Positions 56,600 through 64,000 of a stretch of 64,000 nt of DNA are shown here, piece after piece. A model generated the notes under the pieces. It did no database searches. It saw nothing but the letters and a program-made list of their open reading frames with translations, and was not told the origin of the DNA. Both the position numbers and the translations under genes were made by a program. This DNA is from Rhodalgimonas zhirmunskyi. Lineage in GTDB: Bacteria; Pseudomonadota; Alphaproteobacteria; Rhodobacterales; Rhodobacteraceae. The DNA lies in the NCBI GenBank assembly GCA_030848925.1, contig JANFFA010000001.1:806001-870000 (forward strand), in the 5' to 3' direction. Position 1 is the stretch's first letter. The number at the start of each line of letters is the position of its first letter.

Positions 56600-57027
56600 C
56601 GATACCCCTCCCTGCGGCGGGCCGTGCACCGGAACGGCGCGATTCGACCCCTTCGACGAAGCCAACCTGCGACACCCTGTCCAAGATGGCAAATCGCGAT
56701 GTGTGAAGTCTTAGCGTGCCGGTGCGCGTCCTCGGTTTTTGTCGCCTATTTGCGGCGGATTTTCAGCGAGTTCACTGTGAATTGTCGTAAAACCGGAAAC
56801 ACCGCGAGGGACGGTGGCGGATTGCCCTGTATTCGCGAACAACGCCATGAATTTAGGCCATATTCGAACAAATTGTCGCCTTTTTTGGCTGCCATTGAAC
56901 CCTTGAGTATTTGTGTTCCGTGTTTGCGGTTTTAACCGGGTCAGTTGGTGCTGGCCCAGTTGCCGGGGTGCCCCGCCGGACAGGCGCAGGCAAGACCGCG
57001 TGCAAACCCGGGAGGAAGGGTAAGAGG
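56600..57027. other. 428-nt non-coding region upstream of the second TadG-like gene
   Basis: No supported gene. It holds one GATTC (56641-56645) and a palindromic GGTTTTAACC. It should contain the promoters of gdh (minus) and tadG copy 2 (plus). Confidence 0.45.
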
Positions 57028-58722
57028 ATGATCGAGAACCGCACGCCCCAAAGCGTAGGTCATGGAGGCGACGATTGCGCCCATAATCGTGTCTGTGATC
57101 GTGTCTGTGATTATACCTGTGATTTCGGTCGCGCCCGCCCCGGCACGTCTTTGCGGCGGTTCGCGCGGGACGAAAGCGGCGTGATGATTGCCTTTTCGAT
57201 CTTCTTCTTCCTGATCATCGTTTTGATGGTGGGGGTCGGTGTCGACCTGATGCGCTTCGAGATGGAGCGGACCAAGTTGCAGAACACGCTGGACCGGGCT
57301 GTGCTTGCGGCGGCGGACCTGCAACAGATGCAGGATGCGACCGACGTGGTGCAGGATTACTTTGACAAGGCGAACCTTGACGCGGTGCTCGATACGCCGA
57401 TCGTCAATCAGGGTCTGAATTTTCGCGAGGTGACGGCAACGGCCCGGGCCAATGTTAACACGCAGTTCATGCATATGTCGGGGGTTGATACGCTTGCCGC
57501 ACCGGCGCTTGCTTCGGCGCGTGAGGCGGTCGATGCACTTGAGATCGTGCTGGTGCTCGATATCTCGAACTCGATGAATGACAACAACCGGCTGACCAAC
57601 CTGAAGCCCGCCGCGCGCGCCTTCGTGGATGCGGTCATGGCGATGTCGGACAGTGACGAGATCACCATTTCGATCGTGCCCTACAACACGCAGGTGAATG
57701 CCGGGGCGGCGCTGCTGTCGCATTACAACGTGAGCACCGAGCACAGCTATTCAAACTGCGTGAATTTCACGGCTGCGGATTTCGCCAATACCGCGCTGTC
57801 CACCACGGCACTTTATGATCGCACCTCGCATTTCGATCCGTTCGGCAACTATACCGAGGCGGCGCATTTCCCGGCCCAGAGCGATGACCTTGTCACCCCG
57901 GTCTGCCCGACTGGGACGTCGAGCGAGATCCTGTTGATGGGCAGCAACACCACGATATTGCACAACAAGATCAATGCGCTGACGGCGGATGGCAACACCT
58001 CGATCGATGTGGGGATGAAATGGGCCAATGCGATCCTCGATCCCGGCACGCGGCCCGTGATCAATGCCATGGTTGCCGATGGCGATGTGGCGGCGGTGAA
58101 CGCGGGCAAGCCTGCCTCGTTCAGCGAACCGGGGGTTTTGAAGGTGATCGTGGTGATGACGGATGGCGCAAACACCGACCAGTACGAGTTGCGCGACGAC
58201 CTGCGCGATGGCTTGTCGGACGTTTTGTATAACGCCGCGGCCGACCGCTATTCGATCTGGCATGCGGGGCGCGGAGAATACTTCTGGCCACATGACGGCA
58301 GTTGGCAGGACCACCCCTATGGGGATGCAAGCAGCGAAACCGGCACGGCGGTGCGGCTGACCAATCCAGAGCTTTTCGCCTTCAACTCGGTCGCGCGGAA
58401 CGCGGAAAAGAATTACAAGCCGCTTTACAGCGCGAACGGCCAGACCACGTCGCAAGCATGGGATGACTGGTACTGGGGCGCGTTCGAGGCACTGGTGCCG
58501 GCGGCAGAAAAGAACACCCGGCTGCAGAGCATCTGTTCGGCGGCGAAATCCGAGAACGTGCTGATCTATTCCATCGGGTTCGAGGCCGAGCCTTCTGGCG
58601 AAACCGAACTGCGCAACTGCGCATCCTCGCCGTCGCATTTCTTTGATGTCGACGGGCTTGAGATCAGCAGCGCATTCCAGGCGATCGCGGCGTCGATCGC
58701 GCAACTGAGGTTGACACAATGA
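57028..58722 (+). CDS. TadG-like pilus-associated VWA-domain protein (copy 2), with Cys-rich N-terminal repeat
   Basis: A 564-residue paralog of copy 1. The prepilin-like helix (D-E-S-G-V-M-I-A-F-S-I-F-F-F) and D-L-M-R-F-E-M-E-R-T are nearly identical to copy 1. The VWA domain has D-I-S-N-S, T-S-I-D and V-V-M-T-D-G. The four flanking cysteines and the C terminus L-R-L-T-Q are kept. Unlike the others, the N terminus has C17, C23, C27 and C31 in repeats R-V-C-D, R-V-C-D, Y-T-C-D, encoded by a 12-bp tandem repeat (57088-57123). The start ATG 57028 follows a GGAGGAAGGG-rich leader. It overlaps the next TadE gene (ATGA). Confidence 0.86.
   Translation: MIENRTPQSVGHGGDDCAHNRVCDRVCDYTCDFGRARPGTSLRRFARDESGVMIAFSIFFFLIIVLMVGVGVDLMRFEMERTKLQNTLDRAVLAAADLQQMQDATDVVQDYFDKANLDAVLDTPIVNQGLNFREVTATARANVNTQFMHMSGVDTLAAPALASAREAVDALEIVLVLDISNSMNDNNRLTNLKPAARAFVDAVMAMSDSDEITISIVPYNTQVNAGAALLSHYNVSTEHSYSNCVNFTAADFANTALSTTALYDRTSHFDPFGNYTEAAHFPAQSDDLVTPVCPTGTSSEILLMGSNTTILHNKINALTADGNTSIDVGMKWANAILDPGTRPVINAMVADGDVAAVNAGKPASFSEPGVLKVIVVMTDGANTDQYELRDDLRDGLSDVLYNAAADRYSIWHAGRGEYFWPHDGSWQDHPYGDASSETGTAVRLTNPELFAFNSVARNAEKNYKPLYSANGQTTSQAWDDWYWGAFEALVPAAEKNTRLQSICSAAKSENVLIYSIGFEAEPSGETELRNCASSPSHFFDVDGLEISSAFQAIAASIAQLRLTQ
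57088..57123 (+). repeat. Three 12-bp tandem units in the tadG copy 2 N terminus
   Basis: CGTGTCTGTGAT at 57088-57099 and 57100-57111, then a degenerate unit TATACCTGTGAT at 57112-57123. Each encodes x-x-Cys-Asp. Confidence 0.85.
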
Positions 58723-59264
58723 CCAGGTTCAAGAGCATCAAGGGCGCATGGTTGCGCCGCTGGCTGAAGGATGAGGCGGGCACCGCGACGATCGAATTCG
58801 CGATCATGTTCCCGGTTTACATCGTAATCTTCTTCTCGGCGGTGGAGCTGGGTATGGTGCAATATCGCCAGTCGATGCTGGAACGCGGCCTCGACATGGC
58901 GGTGCGCGACATTCGCCTTGGCACCGGCACCGCGCCGCAGCATGACGACATCAAGCAGGCGATCTGCGATTACGCGGGCGTTTTGCCCAATTGCACCAAC
59001 AACCTGCGGCTGGAGATGATCCGCGTCGATCCGCGCAACTATGTGGCGCCCTCGAACGTGGCCGATTGCGTTGATCATAGCGAGACGTCAAACCCGGTGC
59101 GCAGCTTCGTCAACGGCGACGAGAACGACTCGATGTTGCTGCGGGCCTGTCTCGTCTTCCGTCCCGTCTTTCCAACCGCCGGTATGGGCCTTCAACTGGC
59201 CAAGGACGGCGCCGGCAATGCCGCGATGACCGCATCGTCCGCCTTTGTGCAGGAGCCACGCTGA
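58719..59264 (+). CDS. TadE-like pseudopilin protein
   Basis: A 181-residue protein. The N-terminal D-E-A-G-T-A-T-I-E-F-A-I-M-F-P prepilin-like region (residues about 18-33) precedes the hydrophobic helix. The body has conserved cysteines (I-C-D, P-N-C-T, D-C-V-D-H, A-C-L). TadE-type minor pseudopilins are processed by TadV and needed for Flp pilus assembly in characterised systems. It overlaps tadG copy 2 and the next gene. Confidence 0.85.
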   Translation: MTRFKSIKGAWLRRWLKDEAGTATIEFAIMFPVYIVIFFSAVELGMVQYRQSMLERGLDMAVRDIRLGTGTAPQHDDIKQAICDYAGVLPNCTNNLRLEMIRVDPRNYVAPSNVADCVDHSETSNPVRSFVNGDENDSMLLRACLVFRPVFPTAGMGLQLAKDGAGNAAMTASSAFVQEPR

Positions 59265-59836
59265 TGCTGAATTACATCCCCCTTCCCTACCGTATCCGCA
59301 AACGCCTGTCGGGGTTTCGCGACGAGACCGACGGCACCGTCGCCGTCGAAGCGGTGGTGATGCTGCCGCTGATCCTGTGGGCGTTTTGCGGCTTGTTCGT
59401 GTTCTTCGATGCCTATCGTCAGAACGCGATCAGCCAGAAGGCCGCCTATACGATTTCGGACCTGATCTCGCGCGAGACGGCGGCGATCGACAACGACTAT
59501 ATCGACGGCATGTATTCGATGCTCAACTTCCTGACCCGCTCAGGGCAGGAGCGCCGGTTGCGCATCACCATCGTGCGGTTCGATGCGGATGACGGCGAAT
59601 ACCATGTCGAATGGTCAGAAACGCGCGGCACGATGGACCCGCTTGACGATGCCGTGGTGAACGGCTGGACCGATACCCTTCCGGTGATGGTGGATGAAGA
59701 GCGCCTGATCCTTGTGGAGACGCGCACGGTTTATGAGCCCCCATTCACCGTCGGGCTGAGCCAGCAGACGCTTCAGACTTTCGTCTTTACGCGCCCGCGC
59801 TTTGCGCCGCAGGTTTTGTTCGACGCATCCGCCTGA
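59264..59836 (+). CDS. TadE/TadF-like pseudopilin protein
   Basis: A 190-residue protein. The prepilin-like segment D-E-T-D-G-T-V-A-V-E-A-V-V-M-L-P lies at about residues 20-35, followed by a helix (L-W-A-F-C-G-L-F-V-F-F). The body includes W-S-E-T-R-G and a tail that resembles the second triplet's third gene (F-T-R-P-R-F-A-P-Q). The one-base overlap TGATG with the preceding TadE gene supports coupling. It closes the first G-E-F triplet. Confidence 0.83.
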   Translation: MLNYIPLPYRIRKRLSGFRDETDGTVAVEAVVMLPLILWAFCGLFVFFDAYRQNAISQKAAYTISDLISRETAAIDNDYIDGMYSMLNFLTRSGQERRLRITIVRFDADDGEYHVEWSETRGTMDPLDDAVVNGWTDTLPVMVDEERLILVETRTVYEPPFTVGLSQQTLQTFVFTRPRFAPQVLFDASA

Positions 59837-60097
59837 CCAAGTCGCCTCGCGCCCGGATTTACGTGGGTGCGGGATGCAGCGCGGCGGGGGTCTGCGCTTC
59901 GGGCATGCGGGCGGTGGAGTGATCTGAGAAATCGTTAATGTCGGGTTAACGACAAGCAAAATACCCATTTTTGGTCACAAAGCGCCGTTTTCGCACCCCA
60001 ATTCCGACATTATCCGCGTTTACCAACATCCTTGGACAAGACCCTTCTGCGCCAGTTCGGCACGCATAAGAGGGGCCAGGGACAAGGTAGTGCAAAG
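59837..60097. other. Upstream region of the third TadG-like gene
   Basis: A perfect TTAA-N7-TTAA CtrA-type site occurs at 59935-59949 (TTAATGTCGGGTTAAC). No other gene is supported. A TTG at 60032 and ATGs at 60098/60101 are possible starts downstream. Confidence 0.6.
59935..59950 (+). promoter_or_regulatory. CtrA-type binding site (TTAA-N7-TTAAC)
   Basis: TTAA at 59935-59938, 7 nt, TTAAC at 59946-59950 fits the CtrA consensus, about 150 nt upstream of the third TadG-like start. Confidence 0.55.
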
Positions 60098-61741
60098 ATG
60101 ATGACACGCATCCAAATGATGATGGCTCGAAGCCGCCAAGAAACACGGCGGTTGAAAGACGACGAAAGCGGTGTGTTGGTCGCATTCGGAGTGTTTTTCG
60201 TTCTGACCATGCTTCTTCTGGGCGGGATCGGGATCGACCTGATGCGGTTCGAATACACCCGTTCAGCGCTTCAGGGTGTTCTTGACCGATCGGTCCTGGC
60301 GGCGGCTGACCTCGATCAGCAGAACACGCCCGAAACCGTGGTTCGGGACTATTTCACCAAATCCAATCTCGACGCTTACTTGAAGTCCGTGACCGTTGAT
60401 CAGGGCCTCAACTACCGCGAAGTTTCTGCGACGGCAGAGTTCGAAATGAATACGCAGTTCATGCGCATGATGGGGGTCGACACGCTTGTTGCCCCGGCAG
60501 CGGGCACCGCGGCGGAAAGCGTCGATGGTGTTGAAATCTCGCTTGTTCTCGACATGTCGGGATCGATGGGCAGCAACAGCAAACTGGACAATCTTCAGGA
60601 TGCGGCCAAGGAATTTGTCCGTACCATGATCAATTCGAGCCCGCCCGGCGATGTGGCGGTTTCGATCGTGCCTTACGCCACGCAGGTGAACGCAGGCGCA
60701 ACTTTGGCCCAACATTTCAACCTGACCAACGAGCACGACTTTTCGCATTGCGTCAACTTTGACAGCAGCGATTTCCACTCGACTTCGATTTCGACCACCG
60801 CTTCACTGAAGCGCACCGGGCCGTTTGACCCGTTCGACAACTACGAGCACGAGATCGAGAGCCGGCTGGCGTTGCCGGTCTGCCCGGTGCGTGCAGGCTC
60901 GGAGATCATGAGCTTTTCGGGCGACGTTGGCGACTTGGAAGACTATATCGACGAGTTTACCGCAGACGGTAACACCTCGATCGATATCGGCGTGAAGTGG
61001 GGCGCGGCGTTGCTTGATCCGGCGATGCGCCCGGTCGTCAACAAGATGATCGCGGACGGCGATGTCAGCAATTCCTTCACTGGCATGCCCGCAGATTTCA
61101 ACGACGATACCCTCAAGGTCATGGTTGTGATGACGGACGGGCAGAATACGTCACAGTATTACCTCAAGGACGGCTATCGCGATGGAAACACCGACGTCTG
61201 GTTCTATGAGGGGAACTATAATGGCAACAACTACCGCATCTATTCGGTCAAATCCGGTAGCTATTACTATTACAAGCGCGCTGGCAACTGGAGCAATTCG
61301 TACCAAGGTTACCGTGACGCCTATTGGCTGATGGGCGACAAGTATTCGTCCAGAGGCACGCAGCCCTATGGCGGCAGCGCCGCGGTGCGCCTGACCTTCC
61401 CGCAGCTCTTCAACCAGGCGTCGAACGACTGGATCGAGGACGAGCTCTACTACGATATCTGGAGCTCCTCCTATGCCGACCAGTATTGGGACGACTATGG
61501 TGCCTATAGCTGGGTGAGTGGGTCCACCAAGAACAACCGGCTGGATGATATCTGCACTGCCGCAAAAGAGGCCGGGATCATCGTCTACACCATCGGCTTT
61601 GAAGCGCCCTGGAGTGGCGAGGCGGTACTGGAATCCTGTGCCAGCTCGGATGCGCATTTCTTTGATGTGGATGGTCTGGAAATCGCGGATGCCTTCGTAT
61701 CAATCGCGTCGTCCATCTCCAAACTGAGGTTGATCCAATGA
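60098..61741 (+). CDS. TadG-like pilus-associated VWA-domain protein (copy 3), Tyr/Asn-rich insert
   Basis: A 547-residue paralog from ATG 60098 (ATG 60101 and TTG 60032 are alternatives). The helix is R-R-L-K-D-D-E-S-G-V-L-V-A-F then D-L-M-R-F-E-Y-T-R. The VWA MIDAS is D-M-S-G-S, T-S-I-D and V-V-M-T-D-G. Four flanking cysteines and the final L-R-L-I-Q are kept. After the VWA the protein has a segment of about 60 residues dense in Tyr, Asn and Ser (for example Y-Y-Y-Y), followed by a second Tyr/Trp-rich stretch (Y-A-D-Q-Y-W-D-D-Y-G-A-Y-S-W). It is more diverged from copies 1 and 2 than they are from each other. It overlaps the next TadE gene (ATGA). Confidence 0.86.
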   Translation: MMTRIQMMMARSRQETRRLKDDESGVLVAFGVFFVLTMLLLGGIGIDLMRFEYTRSALQGVLDRSVLAAADLDQQNTPETVVRDYFTKSNLDAYLKSVTVDQGLNYREVSATAEFEMNTQFMRMMGVDTLVAPAAGTAAESVDGVEISLVLDMSGSMGSNSKLDNLQDAAKEFVRTMINSSPPGDVAVSIVPYATQVNAGATLAQHFNLTNEHDFSHCVNFDSSDFHSTSISTTASLKRTGPFDPFDNYEHEIESRLALPVCPVRAGSEIMSFSGDVGDLEDYIDEFTADGNTSIDIGVKWGAALLDPAMRPVVNKMIADGDVSNSFTGMPADFNDDTLKVMVVMTDGQNTSQYYLKDGYRDGNTDVWFYEGNYNGNNYRIYSVKSGSYYYYKRAGNWSNSYQGYRDAYWLMGDKYSSRGTQPYGGSAAVRLTFPQLFNQASNDWIEDELYYDIWSSSYADQYWDDYGAYSWVSGSTKNNRLDDICTAAKEAGIIVYTIGFEAPWSGEAVLESCASSDAHFFDVDGLEIADAFVSIASSISKLRLIQ

Positions 61742-62280
61742 GCATTGCACAGACCCTGCGCCGGCGTTGGAAAGCCTTTGGAAAGGCTGAAGATGGCACC
61801 GCGACAATCGAATTCGCGATCGTCTTTCCCTTCTTCGTCTTCACCTTCCTTAGTGCGGTCGAAATGGGCATGATCACTTATCGGCACTCGATGCTTGAAC
61901 GTTCGCTCGATATCGTGGTGCGCAACATCCGGCTCAATACCGGAGCCGCGCCCCAGCACGACCAAATCAAGCAGCAAATCTGCGATACGGCGGGCGTTAT
62001 CCCCGATTGCACCAACCAGTTGCGCCTCGAGATGCTTGAGGTTGATCTGCGCACGAACCTGGTGATCCCCGATGAAGTCGATTGTGTCGATCATTCAGAA
62101 AGCGCGCGTCCCGTGCGCAACTTCGTGAACGGGCAGGAAAACGAGATGATGATCCTGCGGGTTTGCGCCAAGTTCGACCCGATCTTCCCGACCTCGGGCT
62201 TGGGCCACTATCTCGAAAAGGACGGCGCTGGCCAAGCCGCGCTTGTCTCGACAGCAGCCTTCGTGCAGGAGCCCGATTGA
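61738..62280 (+). CDS. TadE-like pseudopilin protein (second triplet)
   Basis: A 180-residue paralog of the protein at 58719: E-D-G-T-A-T-I-E-F-A-I-V-F-P in the prepilin-like part, then the same order of cysteines (I-C-D, D-C-T, D-C-V-D-H, V-C-A). It starts within the end of tadG copy 3 (ATGA) and is followed after one base by the third gene. Confidence 0.85.
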   Translation: MSIAQTLRRRWKAFGKAEDGTATIEFAIVFPFFVFTFLSAVEMGMITYRHSMLERSLDIVVRNIRLNTGAAPQHDQIKQQICDTAGVIPDCTNQLRLEMLEVDLRTNLVIPDEVDCVDHSESARPVRNFVNGQENEMMILRVCAKFDPIFPTSGLGHYLEKDGAGQAALVSTAAFVQEPD

Positions 62281-62281
62281 T

Positions 62282-62851
62282 ATGGCCTTTCCCCTTCTGA
62301 CCCCCCTTCTGCGCCGCCTTCGCGCATTTCACAGCGAAACCGCAGGCACCGTTGCTGTCGAAGCCGTCATCATCTTTCCCGTGGTGATCTGGGCCTATCT
62401 CGGCTTGTTCGTTTACTTCGACGGCTACCGGCAGGCTTCGGTCACGCACAAGGCCTCGAATACGTTGACCGACATGCTGTCGCGTGAGACCGCGAACATC
62501 ACCCCGACCTACGTCGACAACGCAAAGGCCCTGTTCGATGCCATGGCGCTTCAGGCACAGGACACCAAGATCAGGATCAGTGTCGTGCGCTGGAAGGACT
62601 CTGAAGGCGCGTTCAGCGTCGACTGGTCGGATACGGCGGGCAGTGCTTTGCTGCAACCGTTGACCACGGAAGATGTCGAGTTCTGGGACGACAAACTGCC
62701 CTCCGTGCCCGATCAGGAGCGCGTGATCGTTGTCGAGACCTGGGCGACTTATAATCCGCGTTTCAAAATCGGGATGGACCCGATCGAGATGAAGAGCTTT
62801 ATCTTCAGTCGTCTGCGGTTTGCGCCACAGCTGCGCTATAGTGCAAACTGA
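62282..62851 (+). CDS. TadE/TadF-like pseudopilin protein (second triplet)
   Basis: A 189-residue paralog of the protein at 59264: E-T-A-G-T-V-A-V-E-A-V-I-I-F-P, then a helix with W-A-Y-L-G-L-F-V-Y-F-D-G-Y-R, and a tail F-S-R-L-R-F-A-P-Q. ATG 62282 follows the preceding stop by one base. It closes the second triplet. Confidence 0.83.
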   Translation: MAFPLLTPLLRRLRAFHSETAGTVAVEAVIIFPVVIWAYLGLFVYFDGYRQASVTHKASNTLTDMLSRETANITPTYVDNAKALFDAMALQAQDTKIRISVVRWKDSEGAFSVDWSDTAGSALLQPLTTEDVEFWDDKLPSVPDQERVIVVETWATYNPRFKIGMDPIEMKSFIFSRLRFAPQLRYSAN

Positions 62852-62875
62852 CTGGTGGAATACCTGAGAACGATG

Positions 62876-62905
62876 GCCCGGACGCAAAAAGCGCCCGGGC
62901 TTTTG
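62876..62905 (+). terminator. Terminator after the second Tad triplet
   Basis: GCCCGG-A-CGC-AAAAA-GCG-C-CCGGGC followed by TTTTG, 25 nt past the stop. Confidence 0.75.
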
Positions 62906-63023
62906 TGCATTCGGCGGGCTGGCTTCTGTGCAGGCCCGCACAGGGCCCCTGCCCCTGTCTGAGTCGACGCAGGGCCCGCGCCGCCCTATTTCTGTAACTC
63001 CGAACAGGACGGAGGGCCGGAAC

Positions 63024-63935
63024 ATGTCGATCAGACCAACACTTGAAACCCGCAAGGCAATACCCACGCTGGAGGGCGCAGGCGTGCATTTGCACCGCGC
63101 GTTCGGATTTCAGGATCCATCAGAGCTGGATCCGTTTCTGCTGTTCGATGATTTTCGCAACGAACGGCCCGAGGATTTCCTGCGCGGGTTCCCTTGGCAT
63201 CCGCATCGCGGGATCGAAACCATCACCTATGTTCTGGCCGGTGAGGTGGAGCATGGCGACTCACTGGGCAACGCGGGCACGCTGGGTGCGGGCGATGTGC
63301 AGTGGATGACCGCCGGGTCGGGCATCCTGCATCAGGAGATGCCCAAAGGGAACACGCGCGGGCAGATGCACGGGTTTCAGCTTTGGGCGAACCTGCCCTC
63401 GGCGCAGAAAATGTGCGCGCCGCGCTATCAGGATGTGAAGGCCGCCGATATTCCCGAGGTGATCGACGATGACGGCACGCGGGTGCGGGTCGTCACCGGC
63501 GAATTCTGGGGCAAGCGCGGGCCGGTCGATGGCGTGGCCGCCGATCCGCAATACCTTGATGTTTCGGTGCCGCCGGGGGTGAAGAAAACCCTGCCCATCG
63601 ACACGTATCGCCGGGCCTTCGCCTATGTCTTTGCCGGGTCGGGCGCCTTTGTCGATGCCGCGCCGCCCACCGGGGTGTTGCTTGAAAAAGAGGTGATGGG
63701 CGAAGAAGTGAACATTCGCGACATGTCGGGCGACCGGACGCTGATCCGGTTTGGCACCGGCGACGAGATCACTGTTCAGGCGGGCGAAGACGGTGTGCGG
63801 TTCCTGCTGATCTCGGGCGCGCCGATCGAAGAGCCGGTCGCATGGCACGGGCCGATCGTGATGAACACGCAGGCCGAGTTGAAGCAGGCCTTTCGCGAGT
63901 TGCAGAACGGGACATTCATTCGCCCGGCGCACTGA
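63024..63935 (+). CDS. Pirin family protein
   Basis: A 303-residue bicupin. The N-terminal cupin has P-W-H-P-H-R-G-I-E-T-I (metal-binding His residues) and H-Q-E-M-P (His/Glu ligands); the C-terminal cupin lacks a full set. Bacterial pirins include quercetinase-like dioxygenases and metabolic regulators; the role here is unknown. The start ATG 63024 follows GGAGGG. A hairpin with GGGGGG/CCCCCC arms lies about 20 nt downstream. Confidence 0.9.
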   Translation: MSIRPTLETRKAIPTLEGAGVHLHRAFGFQDPSELDPFLLFDDFRNERPEDFLRGFPWHPHRGIETITYVLAGEVEHGDSLGNAGTLGAGDVQWMTAGSGILHQEMPKGNTRGQMHGFQLWANLPSAQKMCAPRYQDVKAADIPEVIDDDGTRVRVVTGEFWGKRGPVDGVAADPQYLDVSVPPGVKKTLPIDTYRRAFAYVFAGSGAFVDAAPPTGVLLEKEVMGEEVNIRDMSGDRTLIRFGTGDEITVQAGEDGVRFLLISGAPIEEPVAWHGPIVMNTQAELKQAFRELQNGTFIRPAH

Positions 63936-63951
63936 ATGTGGGCGTAAGGTC

Positions 63952-63968
63952 GGGGGGCCAGCCCCCCC
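63952..63968 (+). terminator. G/C-run hairpin downstream of the pirin gene
   Basis: GGGGGG and CCCCCC arms enclose CCAG. No T-run follows; the next bases resemble a degenerate copy of the dispersed motif. Confidence 0.35.
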
Positions 63969-64000
63969 CGGGATGTTTCTGGTCAAGTGAAGCCGGGGAG

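Noticed and set aside
55127-56935. Long open frame (602 codons) antisense to glutamate dehydrogenase
   Set aside because: It is a shadow of a conserved gene and has no homology signature.
57060-57140. Alternative frame encoding a hydrophobic V-I-V-S-V-I-I-P-V stretch at the start of tadG copy 2
   Set aside because: It arises from the 12-bp repeat read in another frame and does not connect to the VWA frame without a frameshift.

Overview
The window is a 64-kb chromosomal segment from an alphaproteobacterium, most likely of the order Rhodobacterales (Roseobacter/Rhodobacter type). This rests on the high GC content, the syntenies prfA-prmC / lysC-ptsP, dnaG-rpoD and nrdR-ribD ... ribE-ribB-ribH-nusB, a heterotetrameric sarcosine oxidase operon, PHB genes, CtrA-type and CcrM-type (GANTC) sites, and an intergenic repeat (GAGTATTT, 3 nt, GAAAAATGAAA). 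No tRNA, rRNA, insertion sequence, prophage or CRISPR array was seen. Most of the window is housekeeping DNA.

Region by region: 1-3.3 kb holds an overlapping trio (glutamine amidotransferase, glutamine-synthetase-like ligase, FAD oxidoreductase) that resembles a gamma-glutamyl-polyamine catabolic module. 3.4-5.4 kb (minus) is pepA-holC. 5.5-13.2 kb is a plus-strand outer-membrane biogenesis run, lptF-lptG-lptD-surA-pdxA-rsmA, closed by a bidirectional terminator facing a DUF4167 gene. 14.2-16.1 kb (minus) is prfA-prmC, and 17.1-20.8 kb (plus) is lysC and ptsP. 21-24 kb holds single genes (EcsC, GNAT, flavin reductase, EAL phosphodiesterase). 24.2-26.3 kb is phaA-phaB. 26.3-29.8 kb holds a LysR regulator, small proteins (including a YdcH-type protein of 57 aa), a TrmN6-like methyltransferase, DUF2007 and ispB.

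29.9-40.3 kb (minus) is the riboflavin cluster nrdR-ribD ... ribE-MBL-ribB-ribH-nusB. It is split by a plus-strand block of three capsule genes (kpsS, a Wza/KpsD-type export lipoprotein, kpsC). 40.6-42 kb holds yjbQ between two small secreted proteins. 42.1-46.3 kb (minus) is dnaG-rpoD. 46.9-52.9 kb (minus) is soxB-(two paralogous secreted proteins)-soxD-soxA-soxG, for oxidation of sarcosine.

53.4-62.9 kb is the most unusual part: three large TadG-like von Willebrand factor A proteins, two of them each followed by a pair of small TadE-type pseudopilin-like proteins (two tandem G-E-F triplets), with a glutamate dehydrogenase between copies 1 and 2. The third triplet has a perfect TTAA-N7-TTAA CtrA-type site upstream and its VWA protein carries a tyrosine/asparagine-rich insert. 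The second VWA protein has a cysteine-containing four-residue tandem repeat at its N terminus. The window ends with a pirin-family gene. The best candidates for something undescribed are this duplicated Tad VWA/pseudopilin array and the paralogous secreted pair inside the sarcosine oxidase operon.
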